Assembly: GCA_902478715.1 (NCBI GenBank)
Contig: CABSMC010000004.1
Coordinates: forward strand, 1-59,681
Length of the DNA stretch: 59,681 nucleotides
Origin: an uncultured Adlercreutzia sp.
Lineage (GTDB): Bacteria > Actinomycetota > Coriobacteriia > Coriobacteriales > Eggerthellaceae
Reading direction: 5' to 3'
The notes beneath the pieces are model-generated. The model was not told the origin of the DNA. It was given only the letters and a program-made list of their open reading frames with translations, and searched no databases. Position 1 is the stretch's first letter, and every line of letters begins with the position of its first letter. The translations under genes and the position numbers were made by a program. Shown in pieces: positions 9,510 through 17,187 of this stretch.

Positions 9510-9662
9510 GGGAAGCTCCTTCGTTCTCGGGTGATAATCCTCGTCTATGAAGCAGGGGCTTTCCGCCCCCCGTTACTTCACTGCGCAAGATACCATGAAA
9601 GAGCCAAAGCGCAAGTAGAAATAGAAAACTTTTCAGGGGGCGGCTAAGGAGTGCGTAACGAA

Positions 9663-10688
9663 CTAGCAAATACGGGGAAGCTGCTCGCCGACGAGCATGT
9701 CCAAGATGCGGGTGCTACCGAAAGCGGTGCGCAGGAACACCTTGGGGCCGCGGGCCGGGTCGGCCTCGGTCACGCGCCCGATAATAGCGGCGTCGGCACC
9801 ATAGGGACTCTTCCGCATGGCGGCCAACGCCGCCTCAGCCTCATCGGCGGCCACCACACAGACCATCTTGCCCTCGTTGGCCACCTGCATCACGTCGTAG
9901 CCGAGCATCTCGCAGGCGCCCAGCACGGCGTCCTTCACGGGAATGGCATCCTCGTCCACGGTGATGTCGGTGCCGGACTGCTCGGCCAGCTCGTTCAGCG
10001 TCGAGGCAATGCCGCCGCGCGTGGGATCGCGGAAGCAACGGGTGTGCGGCGCCGCGGCCAGCACATCAGCGATGAGGTGGTTCAGCGGTGCCGCATCGCT
10101 CTCGATGTTCGCGGAGAAATTCAAGCCCTCCCGGCAGCTCATGATGGTGATGCCATGGTCGCCCAGGGTGCCGCTCACCAGCACTGCATCACCGGGGCGA
10201 ATTTGCGCGCCGCCCAAGTTCACGTCCTCGGCCAGAGCGCCCACGCCACTCGTATTAATATAGATGCCGTCGCCATGGCCCCGGTTCACCACCTTGGTGT
10301 CGCCGGTGACGAACCGCACGCCGGCCTCGCGCGCCGCCTCGGCCATGGAAGCGCAGATGCGGCGCAGGTCATCCATGGGAAAGCCCTCTTCCAGAATGAA
10401 GGCGCAGGAGAGATACAGCGGGCGGGCGCCGGAGGTGGCCACGTCGTTCACGGTGCCGCACACAGCCAAACGCCCGATGTCGCCGCCGGGAAAGAAATGC
10501 GGCGTCACCACGAAGCTGTCCGTGGAGTAGGCGATGCGCTCACCCGGCGCGAGGACCGGCAGCACCGCCGCGTCATCGCCGCGCAGAAGCTCATCGGTGC
10601 CGTAGGCCTCGAAGAACACCTCGTCGATGATGCGCTTCATCATGGAACCGCCGGAACCATGCCCCAGCATTACCTTCTCGTCTGCCAT
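9663..10688 (-). CDS. hypE: Hydrogenase maturation protein HypE
   Basis: HypE dehydrates the carbamoyl group that HypF places on its C-terminal cysteine, making the thiocyanate that becomes the CN ligands of [NiFe]-hydrogenase. The 341 residues begin with the ATP-binding loop LGHGSGGSMMKR. They contain GDDAAV and the AIRS/PurM-fold motif DPTRGGIASTLNEL, and end in PRIC, the conserved acceptor cysteine as last residue. The gene overlaps the nikR stop by one base (TAATG), so the two are translationally coupled. The other hyp genes are not in the window. The nickel context fits hydrogenase maturation. Confidence 0.95.
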   Translation of the reverse strand: MADEKVMLGHGSGGSMMKRIIDEVFFEAYGTDELLRGDDAAVLPVLAPGERIAYSTDSFVVTPHFFPGGDIGRLAVCGTVNDVATSGARPLYLSCAFILEEGFPMDDLRRICASMAEAAREAGVRFVTGDTKVVNRGHGDGIYINTSGVGALAEDVNLGGAQIRPGDAVLVSGTLGDHGITIMSCREGLNFSANIESDAAPLNHLIADVLAAAPHTRCFRDPTRGGIASTLNELAEQSGTDITVDEDAIPVKDAVLGACEMLGYDVMQVANEGKMVCVVAADEAEAALAAMRKSPYGADAAIIGRVTEADPARGPKVFLRTAFGSTRILDMLVGEQLPRIC

Positions 10689-11110
10689 TACATAAACCTT
10701 CCCGTGGTGGTGAGCACCAGCTTGCCGTTCTTCACTCCCTTGGTGCCCAGAATGAGGTTCGCCACGCTTTGCACGAGTCCCGTTTCACCGCGCATGACGA
10801 TGACCTCCAGGCACATGTGCTCATCTATATGCACGTGCATGGTGGAGATGATCGTGTCGAAGTAGTCGTGCTGAATGGTGTGCAGCTTCTCCTGCAGGTC
10901 GTTGGAATGATGATCGTAGATGATGGTGAGCGTGCCCATGACGAGCGCCCCGGGCGTTGCACACTCCTCTTCCACAAGGGCGTCGCGCACCAAATCGCGC
11001 ACCACTTCGCTGCGATTCTTAGCCAGGCCGCGGCGAGCCACCAGCTGGTCGAACTCCATGAGCAGCCCCTCGGGCATGGCCACGGAGAAGCGAACGAGGT
11101 CGTTGCTCAT
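10688..11110 (-). CDS. nikR: Nickel-responsive transcriptional regulator NikR
   Basis: This 140-residue ribbon-helix-helix repressor senses Ni(II). The N-terminal 45 residues (LVRFSVAMPEGLLMEFDQLV, then RSEVVRDLVRD) form the DNA-binding arm. The ACT-like ligand domain carries the four nickel ligands at H81, H92, H94 and C100, in MHVHIDEHMCLEVIVMRG, which line up with H76, H87, H89 and C95 of the E. coli protein. It lies in an operon behind a His-rich small protein and overlaps hypE, so nickel sensing is tied to hydrogenase maturation. I do not see a clear NikR palindrome upstream. Confidence 0.95.
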   Translation of the reverse strand: MSNDLVRFSVAMPEGLLMEFDQLVARRGLAKNRSEVVRDLVRDALVEEECATPGALVMGTLTIIYDHHSNDLQEKLHTIQHDYFDTIISTMHVHIDEHMCLEVIVMRGETGLVQSVANLILGTKGVKNGKLVLTTTGRFM

Positions 11111-11122
11111 CGGTCGCGCCGC

Positions 11123-11377
11123 CTAGACGCGGGCGACGGTGAAGCCGGCGGCATCCTTCGCGTCGTCTTCCATGGCCTCTTTGGCCTCGTCCAGGGCGGC
11201 GCGTACCTCGTCGAGCAGATGCATCACGTCGTGCAGCTTCTCCCCGACGGTAGCGAACCCAGCGTCGGAGGCCAGATGCCCCAGATCGTGCGCATGGCGG
11301 CGCTCGAGCTTAATGTGGTCGTCGATCTGGTCGATCATCATTTCCAGCTGGCCGGTGTTGACTCCATTGGTGCACAT
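11123..11377 (-). CDS. Small histidine-rich helical protein heading the nikR-hypE operon
   Basis: The protein has 84 residues from the ATG at 11377, chosen because AAGGAGG lies five bases before it; the longer frame lacks such a site. It is predicted to be almost entirely helical, as two amphipathic helices around a glycine turn (DAGFATVGEK). Six histidines occur at 21, 28, 30, 34, 49 and 53, including H30/H34 and H49/H53 in i,i+4 spacing on facing helices, plus one N-terminal cysteine. It ends 12 bases before nikR. I do not recognise the family. From the position and histidine pattern I infer a possible nickel-binding or chaperone role, unproven. Confidence 0.75.
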   Translation of the reverse strand: MCTNGVNTGQLEMMIDQIDDHIKLERRHAHDLGHLASDAGFATVGEKLHDVMHLLDEVRAALDEAKEAMEDDAKDAAGFTVARV

Positions 11378-11451
11378 GGGCGCCTCCTTGGAATTTGCTA
11401 CTATATACAGGAATGTTTTATCGCGAGTGCGGACGCAGCGCAAGAGGGAGT

Positions 11452-11907
11452 GTGATTTCTTCCGTGAAGAGTAACATTTTTGAGGTAACGGGCGAATCGG
11501 TACTCATGCTGTACGGCAGCCACCTGACCGGCGCGCCAACCTCCACGCTGCTCGTGCTGAGCGAGACCCCTTTGGGCGACGCAGCCTTGGAGGCCCTAGA
11601 GAAATCGGCGGCGAGCTTGGAGTTCGGCACTGCCCCTCTGGCACAGGTGGTCGTGGAAACCGACGAGGGCAAGCTGGGCGCGGAAGACGTGCGAACTATC
11701 GTGGAAGGCCTCGACCCCGTGGCCCTTGTGGCCTGCGACGCCTTCGCCGCCGAGGCGCTTTCGGCCGCCTACCGCACACCCGTGACCCTGGATGCCGACA
11801 ATCGCCTCCTCGGCCGCACCGCCATCATCTTCCAAGACTTCGAAGGCATGATGAACACCCCCGCCGACAAGCAACGGGCCTGGGCCCTGCTGAAGAAGCT
11901 GCGGTAG
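11452..11907 (+). CDS. Conserved-looking protein of unknown function
   Basis: A cytoplasmic protein of about 151 residues, divergent from the nickel operon. It has alternating strands and helices (SVLMLYGSHLTGAPTSTLLV, later PVALVACDAFAAEALSAAY), suggesting a Rossmann-like alpha/beta fold, and no motif I recognise. The start is uncertain. GTG at 11452 sits right behind GAGGGAG, GTG at 11464 has better spacing, and an ATG at 11506 is also possible. A frame start at 11395 is unlikely because it overlaps the intergenic promoter region. It converges on the DUF4143 ATPase gene eight bases away. Confidence 0.6.
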   Translation: MISSVKSNIFEVTGESVLMLYGSHLTGAPTSTLLVLSETPLGDAALEALEKSAASLEFGTAPLAQVVVETDEGKLGAEDVRTIVEGLDPVALVACDAFAAEALSAAYRTPVTLDADNRLLGRTAIIFQDFEGMMNTPADKQRAWALLKKLR

Positions 11908-11915
11908 AGAGACCG

Positions 11916-13292
11916 CTATCGGGCCTCACCTACCTCCATACCCGGCCCAAGACAGAAAGCTGCATAGAGAGGGAGGCTGAGCAGGACGCCGTCAGTACCC
12001 TCCATAGCCGTCCGGCCGAAGTTCGACTCGGAAAGACGCACCGCGTAGGGAGAGCTCCCCTCGCGCATGAATTTCTGGAGGCTCTTCGCCTTCACGTTGC
12101 GCGCCGACTTCACCTCAACCGGAATAACGCGGGCCAAGCGATCCTGGAACACGAAATCGACCTCACCGTTCCCGACTTTGTCGGTGGGCATCCAGTAGTA
12201 CGTGTGCACGTCGTTCGCCGCCAAGGACTGCATGACGAAATTTTCCGCAAGAGCGCCTCGGAAATCGGATGACAAGTTCAGCCTCATCTCCTCGTCGAGG
12301 AACACCGCAGGATCGATACCGAACTTGTAGAACATGAGACCTGTATCGGCGACGTACACCTTGAAGTAGCTGCCCTCCTCATCATTGTAGGGGGCCAGCG
12401 GAGCGCGATCGTCGCAGGTCAAATCGTTGATAGTTACAATGCCGGCCGCAGAGAGCCATTCAAGGGGCTCAAGCAGGCGCTCGCGGCGGCCGCCACGAAC
12501 CACTTCGGCATACTTGAATTTCTTCGTCGAGGAGCGCAGGAGCTGCTTCGGCAAACTGTCCCAGATGCGCTTTGCCGAGATGCCGCTTATGCCGTTGTCC
12601 GGATCCGTCATATCGGCGATGTAGGTTGCGTTTATCTCTCTTTGCACTTCCAGGGACGCTGCAAAGGTTCCCTCACTGCGATACACATCCAAAACGCGCG
12701 GCATGCCGCCTAGGACGAGGTACTTGCGGTACCACTCAAGAGCCCGGTCGTGGCGAATATAGGGCGTCGTGTTCGCGACATGAGCTCGAATATCGGTGGC
12801 CATAGCCTCCTCCCCCATGGCCCAGAGGAACTCTTCGAAATCGAAAGGGTGCAATTCAAGCTGTTCGACTCCCGATGGGAAGGGCAGGGAGCGCTTCTTC
12901 GTCGTTACTCCCAGCAGGCTTCCCGTTGCTAACACGCGCCAAGGCGTCCCCTCGAAGAAGCGTAAAGAGTTGAGCGCCTGTTCGCAGAGCTGGATTTCGT
13001 CCAAGATGAGAAGCGTCGTCTCGGGCCGAACCTCCTGGCCTTTATACTCAGCAATACGTCGGACAAGGCCTTCGACATCATCGGTAGGCCAGTCGAAGAT
13101 AGCGCTGATTCGCGTGAGGTCGGTTTGGAAGTCGAGCTTCACGAACCCGTCATCGAACAGCTGCTTTCCCATATGCTCGGCAAGCACAGTCTTGCCCACT
13201 CGCCGCGCCCCCTGAATGAGCAAGGGCCGGTGATGTTCGCGAGTCGCCCACTGGGCGATCGGCAGCTCCAGCTTGCGCTTCATATAGTCCAT
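11916..13292 (-). CDS. AAA-family ATPase with C-terminal DUF4143 domain
   Basis: This 458-residue protein has the architecture of the widespread AAA_14-DUF4143 family. Walker A is GARRVGKT at about 28-35 and Walker B LLILDEIQ at about 90. The arginine/sensor region has VLATGSLLG. The C-terminal DUF4143 region has a nuclease-like core, GEVDFVF followed by VIPVEVKSARN, which resembles a PD-(D/E)xK site. The biological role of the family is unsettled. The ATG at 13292 follows GGAGG at six bases; an upstream extension in the same frame only translates the operator palindromes. Two 29-bp palindromes begin 38 bases upstream. Confidence 0.85.
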   Translation of the reverse strand: MDYMKRKLELPIAQWATREHHRPLLIQGARRVGKTVLAEHMGKQLFDDGFVKLDFQTDLTRISAIFDWPTDDVEGLVRRIAEYKGQEVRPETTLLILDEIQLCEQALNSLRFFEGTPWRVLATGSLLGVTTKKRSLPFPSGVEQLELHPFDFEEFLWAMGEEAMATDIRAHVANTTPYIRHDRALEWYRKYLVLGGMPRVLDVYRSEGTFAASLEVQREINATYIADMTDPDNGISGISAKRIWDSLPKQLLRSSTKKFKYAEVVRGGRRERLLEPLEWLSAAGIVTINDLTCDDRAPLAPYNDEEGSYFKVYVADTGLMFYKFGIDPAVFLDEEMRLNLSSDFRGALAENFVMQSLAANDVHTYYWMPTDKVGNGEVDFVFQDRLARVIPVEVKSARNVKAKSLQKFMREGSSPYAVRLSESNFGRTAMEGTDGVLLSLPLYAAFCLGPGMEVGEAR

Positions 13293-13329
13293 GAGAGCCT
13301 CCGCAGCCAAACTGATTCCTGGGTTTTCC

Positions 13330-13391
13330 AATTTCGTGTACACAGTGTACACGAAATTCCGCAATTTCGTGTACAGATTGTACATGAAATT
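13330..13391. promoter_or_regulatory. Twin 29-bp operator-like palindromes upstream of the DUF4143 ATPase
   Basis: Site 1 (13330-13358) is a perfect dyad: AATTTCGTGTACAC, one central base, then its exact complement. Site 2 (13363-13391) has the same outer sequence (AATTTCGTGTACA, three bases, TGTACATGAAATT) with one mismatch. Centres are 33 bp apart, about three helical turns, so two dimers would bind the same DNA face. The pair lies in the upstream region of the ATPase gene and 40 bp from the stop of the small winged-helix gene, a possible regulator. Confidence 0.8.
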
Positions 13392-13432
13392 GGTATTTCC
13401 ACGGAACATTGGGGCAAGCCACACGGCTCGCT

Positions 13433-13690
13433 TCAGAGTCGTACCACCCGGTAGCTCCGTATGCGCTGCTTGACCAACTGGGGCTCGAGGAGCCCGACCT
13501 CGGCCAAGGCGGCGCTCCAGTTGATCACCGTGCGGTTGGTCACGCCGAAGGCCCGCGCCGCATCGATGGGCGCGAACTCCTCCACACCCTCGTCGAGAAG
13601 ATGCTCGTAGAAGGCCCGCTCCTTGGGCGACAGATGAGAGAGACCACAGACCCTCCCCAATAGTGGAATTCCAATTTCACTATTTTTCAC
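13433..13690 (-). CDS. Small winged-helix protein, possibly a truncated regulator
   Basis: An 85-residue frame starting with GTG. Residues 20-85 read as a winged helix: LSPKERAFYEHLLDEG, then the recognition-like FGVTNRTVINWSAALAEVGLLEP, then a basic wing, RIRSYRVVRL. Such domains occur as the C-terminus of longer Fic or AAA-linked proteins, so this may be a fragment; no good Shine-Dalgarno site precedes the GTG. It is followed on the same strand by the twin palindromes and the DUF4143 ATPase. A role as their repressor is possible but inferred only from position. Confidence 0.5.
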   Translation of the reverse strand: MKNSEIGIPLLGRVCGLSHLSPKERAFYEHLLDEGVEEFAPIDAARAFGVTNRTVINWSAALAEVGLLEPQLVKQRIRSYRVVRL

Positions 13691-13719
13691 TATTTTGGCC
13701 GTTTTACAAACAGCGCTTC

Positions 13720-13759
13720 AAAAGTCGGGCGGCCGCCAGGGCACAGTGCTCTGGCGGCC
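13720..13759 (-). terminator. Terminator after the phosphoglucomutase-family gene
   Basis: A 9-bp stem, GGCCGCCAG (13731-13739) and CTGGCGGCC (13751-13759), is closed by an 11-base loop. On the minus strand it is followed after a short gap by TTTT. It lies 27 bases beyond the stop codon at 13786. Confidence 0.75.
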
Positions 13760-13785
13760 TCTCGGGCGCGTTGTGCTGAGACGGC

Positions 13786-15198
13786 CTACAGGCTCGTGAC
13801 CACCGCTTCAGCAGCGTCCAGCAGCTCGTTTACCTCGTCGGTGGTGGCCGCCTCGGCGTAGATACGCACGAGCGGCTCGGTGCCGGAGGGGCGCATCATC
13901 ACCCAGGCGTCGCCTTCCAAAAGCAGCTTCACGCCATCGCGACGGTCCACGTCCAGCACGCGCTTGCCGGCAATCTCGTCGGCCGTGTACGTGGGCACGG
14001 TTTCGGCGCGGAAGCGGGCCATCTGCTCGTCGGTGATAGAAAGGCCGCGGCGAGCGAACTCCAAGCGGCCGATATCGGCGAGCATCTCGTCGATGATCGT
14101 GCCCAAGTCCTTCCCCGACTGGGCCATGCACTCCGTGAGCAAGAGCGCCATCAGCAGGCCGTCGCGCTCCTTCACGTGATCGGGAAGCCCGATGCCGCCG
14201 GATTCCTCGCCGCCGATCATGACGCCGCCCTTTTCCATCTCGCCGTAGATCCACTTGAAGCCGACGGGCGTACTGACGAGCTCCAGCCCCAGCTTGCGGC
14301 ACATGCGGTCGAGCATAGCCGACGCCGTCACCGTGGACACCACGCGGCCCGTCTCGCCGCGGTCGACCATGTGCTTCGTGAGCAGCGTGATGATGCGGTG
14401 AGCGTTCACGTAGTTGCCGCGCGAGTCGCCAGCGGCAATGCGGTCAGCGTCGCCATCGTTGATGAACAGGGCATCGTAGCCCAGCTCGCCCACTTTCGCG
14501 AGGCCTTCATCGACCCAAGGCTGAATGGGCTCGGGATGCAGCCCGGCAAAGGTGGGGTCCTCCGTGTTGTGGATTTCCACGACCTCCACGCCCATGTCGC
14601 GCAGAAGGTCGGCCAGATAGTGGCGGCCGGCGCCGTAAAGCGGATCGCACACCACGCGCAGGTTGGCGCCGCGGATGGCCTCGACGTCGACCAGCTCGCG
14701 CAGGGCGGCCAGGTAGTCGGTCATGAGGTCGGCCGTTTGGAAGGGGCCGAGAATGTCCGTCGGCTCGGGCGGCAGCACGGCTTCCACGCGATCGGTGAAC
14801 TCGGCGGGGCTCGCGCCGCCGTCGGCCATGCGCAGCTTCACGCCCAGATACTCGGCGGGGTTGTGGGAGCTCGTGAGCATGATGCCGCCCACCGCGTCGT
14901 CGTTATGGGCCACCGACCAGCACAGCGTGGGCGTGGGGCAATAATCCTCGGTGAGCAGCACGTTGAAGCCCTCGCCTGCGGCTACCTGGGCCGCCAGCTC
15001 GGCATAGGCGTGGGCATCCTGGCGGCAATCATGGCCGACGATGAGCGTACCCGGCGCATCGGCGTCGCGACCTGCGGCCACAGCCTCCTCCTTGAAGATG
15101 CGGGCCGCCGCCGCGACGACGCGGTTCAGGTTGTCGGGCGTGAAATCCTCGCCGATGATGGCGCGCCAGCCGTCGGTTCCAAAATGAATGTCAGCCAT
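13786..15198 (-). CDS. Phosphoglucomutase/phosphomannomutase family protein
   Basis: This 470-residue alpha-D-phosphohexomutase interconverts hexose 1- and 6-phosphates for glycogen or cell-wall sugars. The four family signatures are all present: the phosphoserine loop TSSHNP at about 109-114, the Mg-binding DGDADR at about 248-253, the sugar-binding GGEESGG at about 329-335, and the phosphate-binding RPSGTEP near 440. It begins MADIHFGTDGWRAIIGEDF. The ATG at 15198 has AGGAGG eight bases upstream; TTG two codons earlier is rejected. Substrate (glucose, mannose or glucosamine) cannot be fixed from sequence. It is divergent from galE, and a terminator follows. Confidence 0.9.
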   Translation of the reverse strand: MADIHFGTDGWRAIIGEDFTPDNLNRVVAAAARIFKEEAVAAGRDADAPGTLIVGHDCRQDAHAYAELAAQVAAGEGFNVLLTEDYCPTPTLCWSVAHNDDAVGGIMLTSSHNPAEYLGVKLRMADGGASPAEFTDRVEAVLPPEPTDILGPFQTADLMTDYLAALRELVDVEAIRGANLRVVCDPLYGAGRHYLADLLRDMGVEVVEIHNTEDPTFAGLHPEPIQPWVDEGLAKVGELGYDALFINDGDADRIAAGDSRGNYVNAHRIITLLTKHMVDRGETGRVVSTVTASAMLDRMCRKLGLELVSTPVGFKWIYGEMEKGGVMIGGEESGGIGLPDHVKERDGLLMALLLTECMAQSGKDLGTIIDEMLADIGRLEFARRGLSITDEQMARFRAETVPTYTADEIAGKRVLDVDRRDGVKLLLEGDAWVMMRPSGTEPLVRIYAEAATTDEVNELLDAAEAVVTSL

Positions 15199-15321
15199 GA
15201 GCAATGCCTCCTGGGCTTTTCCTGCGAGTTTTGTTGCGAGAACGATTATAGAGGATGCGGGCCGTGGAAGTCGCTTTTTCGTTGAAGGCGGCTTTCTTTG
15301 GGCGCGGGTGAGGCGGGGCGT

Positions 15322-15366
15322 GAGTCGGGGAACGGTTCTCTCGACTCCTGAGAACCCCCTGACTCA
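15322..15366. repeat. Family B palindromic repeat, copy 1 (extended)
   Basis: The core is GAGTCG (15322-15327) paired with CGACTC (15342-15347) around GGGAACGGTTCTCT. A further arm, GAGAAC...TGACTCA, reaches 15366, so a longer alternative hairpin can also form. The core resembles copies at 20332, 22126 and 51842. It lies between the divergent phosphohexomutase and galE genes. Confidence 0.65.
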
Positions 15367-15490
15367 CTGGCCGCTCTGGCCATGCGCTTTCCATCAAATA
15401 TAGCGGCAAGCCATCCCAACCTGATACCATAGCGTCATGCGATTCAAGAGCGCAAAACCTGCGTCGTCGTTTCCAAGAAAGAAGGCTCCC

Positions 15491-16708
15491 ATGGCGAACG
15501 CCCTGCTTGCGAAAGATCCCGCCGAAACCTGCGTACTGGTGACGGGGGGTGCCGGGTTCATCGGTAGCCACACCGTGGTGGAACTGCTCGAGCGTAACTA
15601 CCAGGTCGTCATCGTGGACGACCTGAGCAATTCCAGTCGCGAGGCCGTGCGGCGCGTGGGCGAAATCACCGGCGTGGCGCCCGTGTTTGCCGATCTGCCC
15701 AACGAGGAAGAGGCCGAGGCCGTCGCGGCTGTGGCCGGCGCTGCGGTACGCGAGGTTGCGCCGGGGCCCTCTCTCACCTTCTACGAGGCGAACATTCTGG
15801 ACCGCGCGGCCCTGGAGACCATTTTCACCATGCACGCCGTGGACGTCATTATCCACTTCGCCGGCTTCAAGGCCGTAGGCGAGTCGGTGGCCAAGCCGCT
15901 CGAGTACTACTGGAACAACATCGCCGGCACCCTGGTTCTGTGCGAAGTTGCTCGCGAGCACGGCTGCAAGAACATCGTGTTCTCGTCGAGCGCCACAGTG
16001 TACGGCGAGCCGGAGTTCGTGCCCATCACTGAGAGCTGCCCGAAACACGACGCCACCAACCCCTATGGCTGGACCAAATCGATGCTCGAGCAGATCCTTT
16101 CCGACCTGTACACGGGCGATAACGAGTGGAACGTCGTGCTGCTGCGCTATTTCAATCCCATCGGCGCCCACGAATCCGGCCGCATCGGCGAGGATCCGAA
16201 GGGCATCCCGAACAACCTGCTGCCCTACGTGGCCCAAGTGGCCGTGGGCAAGCTGGAGCAGGTCGGTGTGTTCGGCGACGACTACCCCACCCCTGACGGC
16301 ACCGGCGTGCGCGACTACATTCACGTGGTGGACTTGGCCCGCGGCCATGTGGCGGCGCTCGATTGGATGGCCGGGCGCGTGGGTACCGGCGAGCCGATCG
16401 GCGTGGGCTCGGTGGCCGGCGAGCCGGCGGAAGACGGAACGCGCCGGGGCGTGGGCATTTTCAACCTGGGCACGGGGAAGGGCTCGTCGGTACTCGACGT
16501 GATTCACGCCTTCGAGGCTGCGTGCGGTCACGAGATTCCCTACCGCATCATGGCCCGGCGCCCCGGCGACATCGCGGAGTGCTACGCCGACGCGTCCAAG
16601 GCCCACGACGAGCTGGGCTGGACGGCCGAGTACGACATGGCCCGCATGTGCGAGGACGGCTGGCGCTGGCAGTCCCAGAACCCCGACGGCTACGGGGACG
16701 CGGAATAG
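15491..16708 (+). CDS. galE: UDP-glucose 4-epimerase
   Basis: GalE interconverts UDP-glucose and UDP-galactose with bound NAD. The 405-residue protein has the Rossmann motif GGAGFIGS at 19-26, the serine of VFSSSATVYG, and the catalytic Y192xxxK196 in NPYGWTKSMLEQ. It is about 65 residues longer than the usual 338. Two insertions account for most of this, one near 70-95 (acidic, NEEEAEAVAAVAGAAV) and one near 300-320 (VGSVAGEPAEDGTRR). The ATG at 15491 has AGAAGG six bases before it; an upstream start at 15437 lacks a site. It ends in an overlapping terminator shared with the convergent vanZ-like gene. Confidence 0.93.
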   Translation: MANALLAKDPAETCVLVTGGAGFIGSHTVVELLERNYQVVIVDDLSNSSREAVRRVGEITGVAPVFADLPNEEEAEAVAAVAGAAVREVAPGPSLTFYEANILDRAALETIFTMHAVDVIIHFAGFKAVGESVAKPLEYYWNNIAGTLVLCEVAREHGCKNIVFSSSATVYGEPEFVPITESCPKHDATNPYGWTKSMLEQILSDLYTGDNEWNVVLLRYFNPIGAHESGRIGEDPKGIPNNLLPYVAQVAVGKLEQVGVFGDDYPTPDGTGVRDYIHVVDLARGHVAALDWMAGRVGTGEPIGVGSVAGEPAEDGTRRGVGIFNLGTGKGSSVLDVIHAFEAACGHEIPYRIMARRPGDIAECYADASKAHDELGWTAEYDMARMCEDGWRWQSQNPDGYGDAE

Positions 16709-16729
16709 CTCGTCGGGACTAAACCACTT

Positions 16730-17182
16730 TTAGGGGCGCCTCGTGCGCCCCTTTCTTATGGCGAAGACTGCTGCGGCGACGCCCAGTGTGGCCCCCAGCG
16801 TATCGGTGAGCCAGTCAGCGGGGTCGCACATGCGGCCGGGGACGAAGGACTGGTGGAACTCGTCGGTCACGGCGTAAAGACTGGCGAGGGCGACAGCGAC
16901 GAGCGCGAGCTTTCCCCACCCCAGCGCGGGCCAGGTGCGCCGCGCGGCCACAACGAGCAGCACACCGAATATCAGGTACTCGGTAAAATGAGCCGCCACG
17001 TTCACGATGTCGGTGTCGGGGCCGAAAATGGGAGCGACGAGGCCCACAAGCCAACGCTTGATTGCGGCCAAAGGACCAGCACCGTCGAAATCGCTGCCGG
17101 TATGGGCGGACATGAAGAAGATCACGCCCGCCCACAGGGCGACGACAACCCAAGAGAGTATGAGATGGGCTCGCTGTGACAC
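16730..17182 (-). CDS. VanZ family membrane protein
   Basis: An integral membrane protein of about 150 residues with four predicted helices. The family hallmarks are the first helix followed by FFMSAHTGSDFDG, a central AAHFTEYLIFGVLL, and the C-terminal YAVTDEFHQSFVPGRMCDPADWLTDTLGATLG. These acidic and histidine residues are conserved in VanZ-like proteins, whose founder gives low-level teicoplanin resistance; most members have no known role. I start it at GTG 17182 (VSQRAHLILSW), five bases after the phosphatase stop, because the longer frame lies inside that gene. It is co-transcribed with the HAD phosphatase. Confidence 0.85.
   Translation of the reverse strand: MSQRAHLILSWVVVALWAGVIFFMSAHTGSDFDGAGPLAAIKRWLVGLVAPIFGPDTDIVNVAAHFTEYLIFGVLLVVAARRTWPALGWGKLALVAVALASLYAVTDEFHQSFVPGRMCDPADWLTDTLGATLGVAAAVFAIRKGRTRRP
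16732..16758 (+). terminator. Terminator of galE
   Basis: An 8-bp stem, AGGGGCGC (16732-16739) with GCGCCCCT (16745-16752), is followed by TTCTT. The same bases encode the last codons of the convergent VanZ-family protein, so the two genes overlap in their 3' signals. Confidence 0.8.
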
Positions 17183-17187
17183 AGACG

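Noticed and set aside
13293..13424. N-terminal extension of the DUF4143 ATPase with repeated YTKL residues
   Set aside because: The repeat is only the translation of the two operator palindromes. GGAGG and a good ATG lie downstream at 13292.
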